Assembly (NCBI RefSeq): GCF_040496035.1
Contig: NZ_JBEPJZ010000001.1
Location: 806,001 to 870,000 of the forward strand
Origin: Agromyces sp. SYSU T00194
Lineage (GTDB): Bacteria > Actinomycetota > Actinomycetes > Actinomycetales > Microbacteriaceae
Length of the DNA stretch: 64,000 nucleotides
Direction: 5' to 3'
The translations under genes and the position numbers were made by a program. Shown here one piece after another: positions 1 through 8,938 of the stretch. The notes under the pieces are model-generated. The model saw only the letters and a list, made by a program, of their open reading frames with translations. It was not told the origin of the DNA and did not search any database. Numbering within the stretch: position 1 is the stretch's first letter; every line of letters starts with the position of its first letter.

Positions 1-1
1 C

Positions 2-109
2 GTCGGCCTGTCGCCGCTGTCGACGAGCTTCGAGGAGACGTTCCACGGCATGGCCGCGGTGCGCGACGCGCTGCGCGGCATCATCGCGCGCCAGGCCGGG
101 CTGGCCTGA
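2..109 (+). CDS. C-terminal fragment of unidentified protein
   Basis: An open frame enters from the left edge and stops with TGA at 107-109, giving the last 35 residues of a protein. The tail is helical and Ala/Arg-rich, ending in RQAGLA. No family can be assigned from so short a piece. It is followed by 157 nt of GC-rich, repeat-like sequence (variants of ggccgggctggcccgaggc) before the next gene, and no confident terminator was seen. Confidence 0.5.
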   Translation, partial: VGLSPLSTSFEETFHGMAAVRDALRGIIARQAGLA

Positions 110-266
110 GGCCGGGAGGCTGGGCTGGCCGGGCTGGCCCGAGGCCCCGTGGCAGGGCTGGCCCGAGGCCCGGCGGCAGGCCGGCCGCGCTGCCCGTGCG
201 GCACGTCTGGGCGAATCCATAGCCCCGCCCGAGGGTCCCCATAGCGGCGTGGCCCACCATGTCGGC

Positions 267-806
267 ATGCAGAACGATCGACCCGACCCAGAGCCCGCCG
301 GCGACGACGCCGCGCCCGCCGAGCCCGCCGAGCACACCGAGACGACGGCAGCGGATGCCCCCGAGGCGACCGCCGCCGAGACCGGCGCGCCGGCCGCATC
401 CGCCGCCCCCTCGACCGAGGACGCGACGCCCACCGTGCCGCAGCCCGCTGCCGCTGCCCCCGCTGCGGCCGCTCCCGCCGCCGCGCAGCCCGCGCCGCGG
501 CCGTACACCGCTGCGGCGCCGGGCTCCGCGCCCGCCGCACCGACGACGGCGGTCGCACCGGCAGCGCCCGCCACCCCGTGGTACCGCCGCCTCTGGTTCC
601 TCGTCACGGCCGCGGCCGTCGCCGCCGTGCTGCTGTTCGGCATCGGCTTCGCGTCGGGCTTCGCGACGGCCGGGGTGTTCGACCCGCGCCCCGCGTTCAA
701 CGTGAACGGGCCCGGCGACCGCGACTTCCCGGGCGGCCCCGGCGAGCGCGGCGACCGCGACGACTTCGGCCCCGGCAGCGAGGGGAGCACCGGGACCGAC
801 TCCTGA
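267..806 (+). CDS. Hypothetical single-pass membrane protein with Pro/Ala-rich N-terminus
   Basis: About 179 residues. The first ~110 are a low-complexity Ala/Pro/Glu/Thr stretch typical of a disordered cytoplasmic tail. One hydrophobic segment follows, around [20 protein letters not shown], and then a short Gly/Asp/Arg-rich extracellular tail. The function is unknown. I chose the ATG at 267 (MQNDRPD); an in-frame GTG at 249 would add six residues. Neither has a clear ribosome-binding site. The gene precedes purS by 56 nt, in which a likely purS promoter lies, so it is probably not in the purine operon. Confidence 0.6.
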   Translation: MQNDRPDPEPAGDDAAPAEPAEHTETTAADAPEATAAETGAPAASAAPSTEDATPTVPQPAAAAPAAAAPAAAQPAPRPYTAAAPGSAPAAPTTAVAPAAPATPWYRRLWFLVTAAAVAAVLLFGIGFASGFATAGVFDPRPAFNVNGPGDRDFPGGPGERGDRDDFGPGSEGSTGTDS

Positions 807-818
807 CGCGCACGCCGG

Positions 819-824
819 TAGACT
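819..824 (+). promoter_or_regulatory. Putative -10 box of the purSQ operon
   Basis: TAGACT matches the actinobacterial TANNNT -10 pattern. It lies about 38 nt upstream of the purS GTG, leaving room for a short leader that carries the GGAG ribosome-binding site near 852. No convincing -35 box is visible. This is pattern recognition only. Confidence 0.4.
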
Positions 825-862
825 TCAGGGGCATCCCATCACCCATCGGACGGAGAACCCCG

Positions 863-1258
863 GTGCCCACCATCGTCGTCGACGTGATGCCCAAGGCCGA
901 GCTGCTCGACCCCCAGGGGAAGGCCGTCGCCGGCGCGCTGTCCCGCACGGGCCACGACGCGGTCTCCGGCGTGCGCATCGGCAAGCGCTTCGAACTCACC
1001 GTGGACGGCCCGGTCGACGACGCCGTGCGCGCCGACATCGAGCAGATCGCGGCCGACATCCTCTCCAACGGCGTCATCGAGGACGTCGTCGCGATCCACT
1101 GGGGCGACGACGAGGTGACCACCCCGCCGGCCGACGACACCGACAGCGAGACCGTCGACGTGTCGCTCACCGACGCGGAGGTCGCCGAGGCCGCCGCGAC
1201 CGCGCCCGAGGCGCACGACGGCGTGGGCTACGACGCTCCCGCGGGCGAGACGCACTGA
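863..1258 (+). CDS. purS: Phosphoribosylformylglycinamidine synthase subunit PurS
   Basis: PurS is the small subunit of FGAM synthase. It bridges PurL and PurQ and helps channel ammonia in step four of purine synthesis. The first ~80 residues are the family core ([20 protein letters not shown], then [14 protein letters not shown] and a C-terminal IEDVVAIHW). About 50 acidic, Ala/Asp/Glu-rich residues follow, making this 131-residue protein longer than the ~80-residue minimal PurS. The GTG at 863 is chosen because the PurS core begins there and GGAG lies just upstream. purQ begins 2 nt after the stop. Confidence 0.92.
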   Translation: MPTIVVDVMPKAELLDPQGKAVAGALSRTGHDAVSGVRIGKRFELTVDGPVDDAVRADIEQIAADILSNGVIEDVVAIHWGDDEVTTPPADDTDSETVDVSLTDAEVAEAAATAPEAHDGVGYDAPAGETH

Positions 1259-1260
1259 CC

Positions 1261-1959
<699 letters not shown>

Positions 1960-2009
1960 TCCGGCCCGGCCTGCAGGTAGCATCGGCACCACCGACACGA
2001 GGGGGTGCC

Positions 2010-3407
2010 GTGGTCGCAGCGAGCCGAACGGATGCCGGCAGGGGGCGCATGCTCCGCAGGTGGGCCGCGTTCGCGGACGCGTTCGGCACCAGGCTCTGGC
2101 CGGTGCCCACCGTCGCCGTCGTCGCGGCGGTCATCGCGGGCCTCGCGATCCCGGTGATCGACCGCCAGGTCGACGCGCAGCTCCCGGCCGGCCTCGAGTC
2201 GATGCTGTTCGGCGGCGGCACCGACTCGGCCCGCGCGGTGCTCTCGGCCATCGCGGGCTCGCTCATCACCGCGACCTCGCTCACCTTCTCGCTGACCGTC
2301 GTCGCACTGCAGCTCGCGAGCAGCCAGGCGTCGCCGCGCGTGCTGCGCCTGTTCGCGCAGGACCGCATGGTGCACGGCACCCTCGCGCTCTTCCTCGCGA
2401 CCTTCGCCTACGCGCTCACCGTGCTGCGCACGGTCGACGACGCCGACGGCGACCCGTTCATCCCGCGCATCGCGGTGACCCTGGCGAGCCTGCTCACGTT
2501 CGCGAGCGTCGTCGTGCTGGTCTTCTTCCTCGCGCACCTCGCCGCCCAGCTGCGGGTGGAGACCATCCTGCGCGACGTGCACCGCGAGACGGCGCGCACC
2601 ATCGAGCTGGTCGCCGAGACGGCGCTCGACGGCGTCGACCGTGCGCCGGAGCGTCCCGATTCGGCGCACACGGTGGCGGCCCGCCGGTCGGGCTTCCTCA
2701 CCGGCATCGACCGGCACGCGCTGCTCGAGACGGCGGCGACGTACGACATCGTCATCCTCGAGCGGCGCGCGATCGGCTCGAGCGTCATCGCGGGCACGCC
2801 GCTGGCCGACTGGTGGCCGCGCGCCGGCGGCGGCCCCGCGGGCGAGGGGCGAGCGGATGCCCCCGAGCGCGACCCGTCCGAGATCGCCGACGCCGTCACC
2901 GATGCGCACTCGACCGGCTACGAGCGCACCGCGGCGCAGGACGTCGGGTTCGGACTCCGACAGCTGACCGACATCGCGGTGCGCGCCCTCTCACCGGGCG
3001 TGAACGACCCGACCACCGCGGTGCACGCGCTCAGCCACACCTCCGCGCTGCTCTGCCGCATCGCTTCGCTCGACCCCGAGCCCGAAGCGCTCACCGACGA
3101 CGACGGCGTGGCCCGCGTGGTCCAGGGCTCGCACGACTTCGCCGACCTGCTCGAGGTCGCCGTGCAGCAGCCTCGCCGGTACGGTGCGAGCGACCCGGTC
3201 GTCGCCGCGCGCCTGTTCCAGCTGCTGCACGATGTCGCCCTGCACACCGGCCCGGGCGCCGACGGGGAGGCGGTGCGTGCGCAGGCCGACCGGCTCGCGG
3301 CATCCGTCGACGCCGAGGACTACGACGCGGTCGAGCGCGAGGGCTTCGCACGGGCCCGCCGGGCGATCGACGAGGCCCTGTCCTCCCCCGCACCGGCGGA
3401 CGCGTAG
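2010..3407 (+). CDS. DUF2254 family membrane protein
   Basis: A 465-residue integral membrane protein of the DUF2254 type; the molecular function is not established. Four hydrophobic segments lie in the N-terminal ~200 residues: VPTVAVVAAVIAGLAIPVI, the AIAGSLITATSLTFSLTVVAL region, LALFLATFAYALTVL and LASLLTFASVVVLVFFLAHL. A soluble C-terminal half contains the family stretch ALSPGVNDPTTAVHAL. The GTG at 2010 is preceded by a GAGGGGG ribosome-binding site; an ATG at 2049 is a weaker alternative. A -10-like TAGCAT lies near 1978. The neighbours suggest a membrane-homeostasis role, but that is inference. Confidence 0.85.
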   Translation: MVAASRTDAGRGRMLRRWAAFADAFGTRLWPVPTVAVVAAVIAGLAIPVIDRQVDAQLPAGLESMLFGGGTDSARAVLSAIAGSLITATSLTFSLTVVALQLASSQASPRVLRLFAQDRMVHGTLALFLATFAYALTVLRTVDDADGDPFIPRIAVTLASLLTFASVVVLVFFLAHLAAQLRVETILRDVHRETARTIELVAETALDGVDRAPERPDSAHTVAARRSGFLTGIDRHALLETAATYDIVILERRAIGSSVIAGTPLADWWPRAGGGPAGEGRADAPERDPSEIADAVTDAHSTGYERTAAQDVGFGLRQLTDIAVRALSPGVNDPTTAVHALSHTSALLCRIASLDPEPEALTDDDGVARVVQGSHDFADLLEVAVQQPRRYGASDPVVAARLFQLLHDVALHTGPGADGEAVRAQADRLAASVDAEDYDAVEREGFARARRAIDEALSSPAPADA

Positions 3408-3410
3408 GCT
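3405..3410 (+). promoter_or_regulatory. -10 box of a leaderless promoter for the YaeQ-like gene
   Basis: TAGGCT ends 8 nt before the ATG at 3419 and overlaps the stop of the preceding gene. With transcription starting ~7 nt after the box, the mRNA would begin at or next to the start codon, which explains why no ribosome-binding site is seen. Confidence 0.45.
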
Positions 3411-3418
3411 CGTCGTCC

Positions 3419-3958
3419 ATGGCCACCGGCGCGACGATCCACACCTTCACCGTGCACCTCGCCGACGTCGACCGCGGCGTCTACGAGGAGCTCTCGCTGC
3501 GCGTCGCCCGCCACCCCTCGGAGACCGACGCGTTCATGCTCACGCGCGTGCTCGCCTACTGCCTCGAGTACGTCGAGGGCATCGCGTTCAGCGACGGCGT
3601 CTCGGCCGTCGACCTGCCGGCAGTGCTCGCGCGCGACGCGACCGGGGCGCTCACCGCCTGGATCGAGGTCGGCGCCCCCGACGCCGAGCGCCTGCACGCC
3701 GGCAGCCGCCAGGCCGCGCGCACGGTCGTCTACACCCACCGCGACCCCGCGAAGGTCGCCGCACAGTGGGCGGGCAAGCGCATCCACCGCGCCGACGAGC
3801 TCGCGCTGTACTCGTTCGACCCCGGGTTCCTCGACGCGGCCACCGCGCACCTCGAGCGCCGCAACGAGCTCACCGTCTCGGTCACCGAGCGACGCCTCTA
3901 CCTCGACCTGAACGGCACGACGCTCGAGACCGATGTGCACGAGCAGCCGGTCGCCTGA
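3419..3958 (+). CDS. YaeQ family protein
   Basis: 179 residues matching the YaeQ family, which has a fold related to PD-(D/E)XK nucleases and no settled role. Recognisable stretches include GATIHTFTVHLADVDRGVYE at the N-terminus, the RHPSETDAFMLTRVLAYCLEY segment, an acidic WIEVGAPDAERLH motif and VYTHRDPAKVAAQWAGKRIH. The E-V-G and downstream Lys residues fit a nuclease-like core, but activity is not proven here. Transcription appears leaderless. Confidence 0.85.
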   Translation: MATGATIHTFTVHLADVDRGVYEELSLRVARHPSETDAFMLTRVLAYCLEYVEGIAFSDGVSAVDLPAVLARDATGALTAWIEVGAPDAERLHAGSRQAARTVVYTHRDPAKVAAQWAGKRIHRADELALYSFDPGFLDAATAHLERRNELTVSVTERRLYLDLNGTTLETDVHEQPVA

Positions 3959-4036
3959 GGTCCGGCCCCGGGTCTGCGCGCGCTCGCCCGACGGCGGGTA
4001 TCGTCGGGACGGTCCACGCCCACGAGGAGGTCGCAG

Positions 4037-4711
4037 ATGCCCACCATCGCCATCGTCGGAGCCGGGCCGGGGCTCGGCGCCGCCGTCGCCCGCAGGTTCG
4101 GACGCGAGGGGTTCCAGGTCGCGCTGATCTCGCGCGACCAGGCGAAGCTCGACGCGCTCGCCGCCGAGCTCGGCGACGCCGGGGTGACGGCCCGCGGCTA
4201 CGCCGCCGACGTGCGCGAGCCCGACCAGCTCACCGCCGCACTCGCGCGGGCCGCCGACGAGCTCGGCCCCGTCAGCGCCCTGCAGTACAGCCCGCTGCCG
4301 TCGCGCAGCTACCTCGAGCCGGTGCTCGACCTCACGCCCGAGCTCGCCCTCGAGGCTCTCAGCTTCTCGGCCCTCGGCCTCATCGCCGCCGCGCGCGCCG
4401 TGCTGCCCGCCATGCGCGAAGCGGGCGACGGAACGATCATCCTCATCAACGGCGGCACCTCGGTCAAGGCACGTCCCGGCTTCTCGGGCACGTCGGTCGC
4501 GTTCCCCGCCGAGAGCGCCTACGGCGAGATGCTGCACGACGCGCTCGCCGACGAGGGCGTGCGCGTGGTGCAGCTGGTGATCCCCGGCGCGATCCCGAAG
4601 CTCCGGCTGCCGAACGGCATCGACGACGTGGCGGACCGCATCTGGGAGCTCCACGCGACGCCGGGCGAGTTCCGCACCATGCTCATCCCGCTCGAAGAGG
4701 GCCGGGAGTAG
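4037..4711 (+). CDS. SDR family NAD(P)-binding oxidoreductase, atypical active site
   Basis: 224 residues with a Rossmann start GAGPGLGAAVARRFGREG and an Asp-containing NADV-like segment (YAADVREPDQ). It belongs to the short-chain dehydrogenase superfamily, but a canonical YxxxK is not obvious: the expected region reads AFPAESAYGEML, with Tyr but no Lys four residues on. It may therefore be a non-classical or inactive SDR. An AGGAG ribosome-binding site precedes the ATG and a TATCGT -10-like box lies near 3998. The substrate is unknown. Confidence 0.75.
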   Translation: MPTIAIVGAGPGLGAAVARRFGREGFQVALISRDQAKLDALAAELGDAGVTARGYAADVREPDQLTAALARAADELGPVSALQYSPLPSRSYLEPVLDLTPELALEALSFSALGLIAAARAVLPAMREAGDGTIILINGGTSVKARPGFSGTSVAFPAESAYGEMLHDALADEGVRVVQLVIPGAIPKLRLPNGIDDVADRIWELHATPGEFRTMLIPLEEGRE

Positions 4712-4731
4712 GGCGCCGGCGGCGGACGCCG

Positions 4732-5256
4732 CTAGGCCTGCAGCAGGCTGAAGACCTCACGTCCCTCCAGCGCTGCGCGGCCGCCGAGCACCTCCAGCTC
4801 GAGCACGACCGCCACGCCCGCGACCTCCCAGCCGGCGCGCTCGACGAGCGTGCAGGTCGCCGCCGCGGTGCCGCCGGTCGCGAGCACGTCGTCCAGCACC
4901 AGCACGCGCGTGCCCGGCGGCAGGTCGTCGGCGTGCACCTCGAGCCGGGCCTCGCCGTACTCCAGCGCGTACGACTCGGCGATGGTCGCCCGGGGCAGCT
5001 TGCCGGCCTTGCGCACGGCCAGCACACCCGCATCCGTGCGCATCGACGCGGCGCCCGCGAGCAGGAACCCGCGCGCCTCGATGCCCGCGAACACGTCGTA
5101 GCTGCCCGCGAACGGTGCGACGAGCGCGTCGACCATGCCGCGGAACAGGTCGGCGTCGGCGAACACCGGCGTGAGGTCGCGGAACATGATGCCGGGCTGC
5201 GGGAAGTCGGGCACGAGGGCGATGCGGGACTCGAGGCGTGCACGGATGTCGTCCAT
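4732..5256 (-). CDS. apt: Adenine phosphoribosyltransferase
   Basis: A 174-residue purine-salvage enzyme that makes AMP from adenine and PRPP. The N-terminal adenine-site region reads DFPQPGIMFRDLTPV, and the PRPP-binding loop is VLVLDDVLATGGTAAA at residues 118-133. Length and order are typical of Apt. The ATG at 5256 is preferred over a GTG two codons upstream because a TAGCCT -10 box (5263-5268) ends 6 nt before it, predicting a leaderless mRNA. It converges on the SDR gene at 4711. Confidence 0.93.
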   Translation of the reverse strand: MDDIRARLESRIALVPDFPQPGIMFRDLTPVFADADLFRGMVDALVAPFAGSYDVFAGIEARGFLLAGAASMRTDAGVLAVRKAGKLPRATIAESYALEYGEARLEVHADDLPPGTRVLVLDDVLATGGTAAATCTLVERAGWEVAGVAVVLELEVLGGRAALEGREVFSLLQA

Positions 5257-5262
5257 GCGCAC

Positions 5263-5268
5263 AGGCTA
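5263..5268 (-). promoter_or_regulatory. -10 box of a leaderless apt promoter
   Basis: On the minus strand TAGCCT is followed by 6 nt and then the apt ATG. The spacing favours the start at 5256 over the GTG at 5262. Confidence 0.5.
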
Positions 5269-5393
5269 GCGGCGCGGTCCGCACTGCGGGCCGAGCCGGT
5301 GGGGCGGCGGGCGGAACCCGCCCGGTCGGGCGCCCGGCACGCTGGCCTCCGCGGCGCGCGCCGCAGTAGCATCGGGGCCATTGGGGGCATCCG

Positions 5394-6395
5394 ATGGCGT
5401 CTGGGGAACGAACGCGGTCCGAGCTGAACGAGCTCGGCGAGATGCGCGACGCCGTCTTCTTCTCCGGGCCCGAGCGGCAGCGCAAGGTCAGCCGGTACTG
5501 GATCCTGCTCGTGCTGTCGTCGGTCATCTCGGCCGCGGGCATCGTCGCGGACTCGACCGCGACCGTGATCGGTGCGATGATCGTCGCCCCGCTCATGCTG
5601 CCCATCCAGGGGGTCATGCTCGCGAGCGTGCTCGGCGACCGGCTGAACCTGCGGCGCTCCATGCTGCTGCTCGTCGGCGGGGGGATCGTCGCGGTCGGCA
5701 TCGGGTACCTGCTCGGGCTGGTGATGGTCTACGACATCGACGCGACCAACAACGCGCAGGTCGCGGCACGGTCATCGCCCGGGCTGGTCGACCTGCTCGC
5801 CGCGCTCGCGACCGGCGCCGTCGGGTCGATCGCGCTGGTGCGCCGCGACATCTCCGACACGCTGCCGGGCGTGGCGATCGCCATCTCGCTCGTGCCGCCG
5901 CTGTCGGTCGTCGGGGTCACGCTCGAGTCGGCGTCGTGGAACGACGCGTTCGGCTCGTTCGTGCTCTTCCTCACCAACGTGTCGGCCATGATCGGCACGG
6001 GCATGCTCGTCATGTCGATCTACGGCCGCAGCCGCGTCGGCGAGAACCGGCGCGTCGACGCGGTGCGCTCGCGCAGCCGCCGCAGCACGATCATCGTGCT
6101 CTCGACCATGGGCGCCGCCATCCTCGTGATCCTCACCCTGTCGGGGCTCGTGAAGCTGCAGGACAACCTGCTCGCCAGCCAGGTGCAGCACGAGCTGCAG
6201 CAGTGGGCGCACCCGTCCGGCTGGATCGTCACGTCGGTCACCTGGCACAACGACACGCTCGTCGCGCAGGTCGAGGGCCCGTCGCCCGCACCCGACACCG
6301 ACGACCTGCAGGAGGCGTTCGACGACGCCGGCATCGACACCTCGCACATCGACGTGCGCCTCGTCGAGGGCACCTCGGTCGACTTCGACGACTGA
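5394..6395 (+). CDS. DUF389 (TIGR00341-type) membrane protein
   Basis: 333 residues with about six transmembrane segments: YWILLVLSSVISAAGIVAD, the MIVAPLMLPIQGVML segment, a Gly/Val-rich helix around VGGGIVAVGIGYLLG, and later IAISLVPPLSVVGV, FVLFLTNVSAMIGTGMLVM and ILVILTLSGLV. The DSTATVIGAMIVAPLMLPI motif is diagnostic of DUF389. The short cytoplasmic N-terminus and soluble C-terminal tail are family-like. The function is unknown. It heads a plus-strand series with DUF6325 and SHOCT genes. Confidence 0.87.
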   Translation: MASGERTRSELNELGEMRDAVFFSGPERQRKVSRYWILLVLSSVISAAGIVADSTATVIGAMIVAPLMLPIQGVMLASVLGDRLNLRRSMLLLVGGGIVAVGIGYLLGLVMVYDIDATNNAQVAARSSPGLVDLLAALATGAVGSIALVRRDISDTLPGVAIAISLVPPLSVVGVTLESASWNDAFGSFVLFLTNVSAMIGTGMLVMSIYGRSRVGENRRVDAVRSRSRRSTIIVLSTMGAAILVILTLSGLVKLQDNLLASQVQHELQQWAHPSGWIVTSVTWHNDTLVAQVEGPSPAPDTDDLQEAFDDAGIDTSHIDVRLVEGTSVDFDD

Positions 6396-6396
6396 G

Positions 6397-6439
6397 CGGA
6401 TGCCCCGGGCCGGCGCTGCACGTCGCCGCGAGGCATCCG
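6397..6439 (+). terminator. Hairpin after the DUF389 gene
   Basis: CGGATGCC (6397-6404) and GGCATCCG (6432-6439) form an 8-bp stem that begins 2 nt after the stop codon. The loop is 27 nt and no T-tract follows, so it is either a T-less terminator or an instance of the very common GGATGCC motif paired with itself. Confidence 0.35.
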
Positions 6440-6563
6440 TCGCCCGGCGCCCGCTGCCCGCACCCCGCCGCGACCGCCGCCGGCACCGGGCCGTTCGCCC
6501 CTTGCCCGCACCCCCGCCCCTCAATAGGCTCGGCAGCGGGGCATCGACACCGAGGGGGACGTC

Positions 6564-6986
6564 ATGGGTTCAGGGCCGATCGAGATCGTCGTCATCGAGT
6601 TCACGGGGGAGTTCACCGGCGCGATACTCCCCGAGCTCGAGCGGCTGGTCGCCGCGGGCACCATCAGCATCGTCGACGGGCTCGTCGCCCGGAAGGACGA
6701 GGACGGCACCATCGACCTGCTCGAGATCGCCGAGGCCGACGACGACGTGAGCGCGCTCGCGGGCGTGATCGACCGCGTCGAGGGGCTCGTCTCCGACGAG
6801 GACGTCGAGACGCTCACCGCGGGCATCGCGCCCGGCACCGCCGCCGCGATCCTCGCCTTCGAGCACGTCTGGGTGAAGCCGCTGCGCGACGCGATCACCG
6901 CCGCGGGCGGGTCGCTCGTCGACACCGTGCGCATCCCGGGTCCCGTCGTCGACGAGATCCTCGCGACCGTGCCCGACGAGGGCTGA
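6564..6986 (+). CDS. DUF6325 family protein
   Basis: A 140-residue acidic protein resembling the DUF6325 family. It has IEIVVIEFTGEFTGAILPELERLVAAG at the N-terminus and an amphipathic middle (GIAPGTAAAILAFEHVW), and ends in a conserved-looking helix IPGPVVDEILATV. The family is often encoded next to SHOCT-domain proteins, as here, and its role is unknown. It probably works with the next gene, which starts 38 nt downstream. A GAGGGGG site precedes the ATG and a TAGGCT box lies near 6525. Confidence 0.75.
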   Translation: MGSGPIEIVVIEFTGEFTGAILPELERLVAAGTISIVDGLVARKDEDGTIDLLEIAEADDDVSALAGVIDRVEGLVSDEDVETLTAGIAPGTAAAILAFEHVWVKPLRDAITAAGGSLVDTVRIPGPVVDEILATVPDEG

Positions 6987-7024
6987 GCGTCCGCCGCGGC
7001 GGACAGGAGAGCAGGGGGAAGACC

Positions 7025-7396
7025 ATGCGAGGCAGGATCGGACGTCCCGGACTGATCGGGACCATGGCGCGCACGGCCGTCGTCGCGGGCACGGCGAGCG
7101 CCGTCGCCGGCGGCGTGCAGCACCGGCAGGCGAACCGGTGGAACGCGCAGCAGCAGCAGGCGGCCGAGAAGCAGATGGCGGCCCAACAGCAGCAGCAGTC
7201 GCAGGCGCAGGTCGCCGAGATGCAGGCGCAGCTGAACGCACTGCAGGCGCAGCAGGCCGCGCCCGCGGCACCCGCCGCGCCCGCCGGCGGAGGCGGCGAC
7301 CTCATGGCCGAGCTCGAGAAGCTCGCGAACATGAAGGCCGCCGGCATCCTCAGCGACGCGGAGTTCGCGGCCGCGAAGGCGAAGCTGCTCGGCTGA
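7025..7396 (+). CDS. SHOCT domain-containing protein
   Basis: 123 residues. A short Gly/Ala/Val stretch near residues 10-30 could be a weak membrane segment. A Gln-rich, probably coiled-coil region follows (NRWNAQQQQAAEKQMAAQQ), then an Ala/Pro/Gly linker. The C-terminal ~30 residues are a SHOCT domain (LMAELEKLANMKAAGILSDAEF ending AKAKLLG). SHOCT modules often mediate oligomerisation. It follows the DUF6325 gene and a GGGGGAAG ribosome-binding site precedes its ATG. Confidence 0.85.
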   Translation: MRGRIGRPGLIGTMARTAVVAGTASAVAGGVQHRQANRWNAQQQQAAEKQMAAQQQQQSQAQVAEMQAQLNALQAQQAAPAAPAAPAGGGGDLMAELEKLANMKAAGILSDAEFAAAKAKLLG

Positions 7397-7409
7397 GCCC
7401 GTCGGGCCG

Positions 7410-7439
7410 CAGGGCGGGGCTCAGCGCGAGCCCTCGCCC
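7410..7439. terminator. Bidirectional hairpin between convergent genes
   Basis: AGGGCGGGGCTC (7410-7421) pairs with GAGCCCTCGCCCT (7427-7439) with one bulged base and a 5-nt loop. It lies between the SHOCT gene and the convergent MscS gene and overlaps the latter's stop. There is no T-tract on either side. Confidence 0.5.
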
Positions 7440-8737
7440 TCCCCGTCGGCGTCGCCGTCGCGATGCTCCGAGCCGGTCGGGTCGCCGCCCTTCGGGGCAT
7501 CCGGGTCGATGACGCGCACCCGCTCGGGGTCGACGATCTCGATCTTCGAGGTGAACGCCTCGGCGCGCGCCTGCGCCTCGGGCGTTCCCGTGAAGAGCCC
7601 GGTGCGGTCCTGCGGCACCCGCTGCGCACGCTCCGCGGGGGCATCGCCGGCTTCGACGGCATCCGTGTTGCCGACCAGCACGCGCTGCAGCGGCAGGGCG
7701 TCGCGGTCCTCGTCGCGCATCCACTCCGAGAGCTCCTCGCGGATGAGGCAGCGGAGGTCCCACATCTTGGCCGAGTCCTCGGCGCTGACGAGCACGCGCA
7801 CGCGCATGTAGCCACCCGTGGCATCCGTCACCTGGATGCCGGAGGCGACGCCGTCCCAGAGGTCGGTCTCGGCGAGCACCTCGTCGAGCTGCTTCCGCAT
7901 GCCCGTCGTCGAGACGCGCCAGTCGAGGTCGAACTCGACCGTGCCGAGCAGGGCCTTGCCCGTCTTCGTCCAGTTCTCGAACGGCTGGCTCGTGAAGTAC
8001 GTGCAGGGCAGCACGAGGGAGCGCTGGTCCCAGATGTCGACGACCACGTAGCTCAGCGTGATCTGGTTGATGCGGCCCCACTCGCCCTCGACCACGACGA
8101 CGTCGCCCACGCGGATCGCGTCGCTGAAGGCGAGCTGCACGCCCGCGAACACGTTGCCGAGCACGGTCTGCGCGGCGAGGCCGGCAACGATGGACGCGAT
8201 GCCGGCGGAGGCGAGCACGCTCGCGCCGACCGCGCGCACCGACGGGAACGTCACGAGGATCGAGCCGACCGCGACGACCACGATCACGGCCACCACGAGG
8301 CGACGCACGATCTGCAGCTGGGTGCGGATGCGGGCGGCCTGCACCGTGTCGGTCTCCTGGATGCGGTAGCGCTTCACGCCCGTGTCGACCATGAACAGGA
8401 AGATCTGGCAGGCGAGCCAGGCGCCCGACGCGATGAGCCCGATGCCGAGCCAGTGGATGATCTCGGAGACCCACTCGTCGATCGGGAAGAACACGAACGC
8501 GACGATGAGCGACATCAGCAGGATGGTGACGCGGAACGGCCACTCGGCCCGCTTGCGCAGCGCCTCCGGCCAGTCCTTCTTGCGGCGGATCAGCGCGAGG
8601 ATCACCCGTGCGATCACGATCACGATGACGCCGAAGAGCAGCGAGATGCCGAGGGCGATGAGGAACGCCCAGAGGTGCGTCCATCCATCGAGTTCGGCCA
8701 GGGTGGTGAACTCGTCCGTTTCGGTGAGGTCGTCCAT
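7421..8737 (-). CDS. MscS-family mechanosensitive ion channel, paralogue 1
   Basis: 438 residues. Three to four hydrophobic helices are followed by the MscS pore and beta-domain region: SVLASAGIASIVAGLAAQTVLGNVFAG is the pore helix, and VGDVVVVEGEWGRINQITLSY starts the beta domain. The FENWTK segment and a charged C-terminal tail follow. Such channels open under membrane tension to release solutes on hypo-osmotic shock. The ATG at 8737 is preceded by GGAAGG and the gene has a TAGGCT -10 box near 8775. It is clearly related to the gene at 9513-10871. Confidence 0.92.
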   Translation of the reverse strand: MDDLTETDEFTTLAELDGWTHLWAFLIALGISLLFGVIVIVIARVILALIRRKKDWPEALRKRAEWPFRVTILLMSLIVAFVFFPIDEWVSEIIHWLGIGLIASGAWLACQIFLFMVDTGVKRYRIQETDTVQAARIRTQLQIVRRLVVAVIVVVAVGSILVTFPSVRAVGASVLASAGIASIVAGLAAQTVLGNVFAGVQLAFSDAIRVGDVVVVEGEWGRINQITLSYVVVDIWDQRSLVLPCTYFTSQPFENWTKTGKALLGTVEFDLDWRVSTTGMRKQLDEVLAETDLWDGVASGIQVTDATGGYMRVRVLVSAEDSAKMWDLRCLIREELSEWMRDEDRDALPLQRVLVGNTDAVEAGDAPAERAQRVPQDRTGLFTGTPEAQARAEAFTSKIEIVDPERVRVIDPDAPKGGDPTGSEHRDGDADGEGEGSR

Positions 8738-8827
8738 GCGGTCCTTCCGTCGGGTGCGTCGGGTGCCGTCCCAGCCTAGGGAACCCCGCGCCGGGCCCCG
8801 AATCCCCCTGTGGGCGCCGCCCGTCGT

Positions 8828-8887
8828 CGAGACCCGTCGATTTCCTGCGTTCTGGGCCTCCGGAACGCAGCTTTCTGACGGGTCTCG
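8828..8887. repeat. 60-nt near-perfect palindrome with symmetric internal loop
   Basis: Outer arms CGAGACCCGTC (8828-8838) and GACGGGTCTCG (8877-8887) pair perfectly over 11 bp. A 6x6 internal loop follows, then an 8-bp stem CTGCGTTC/GAACGCAG and a 10-nt apex loop. It lies between the divergent MscS and DUF3817 genes, about 50 nt before the latter. It looks like an extragenic palindromic element or a structured RNA rather than a simple terminator. Confidence 0.7.
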
Positions 8888-8938
8888 GCCACGGGGCGCG
8901 GGCTGCGAGGATGGAGGGACCCCGACCCCTGGAGCACC

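Noticed and set aside
4037-4711. Classical FabG assignment for the SDR
   Set aside because: The Rossmann motif is present but the YxxxK catalytic pair is not, so a specific reductase function is not supported.
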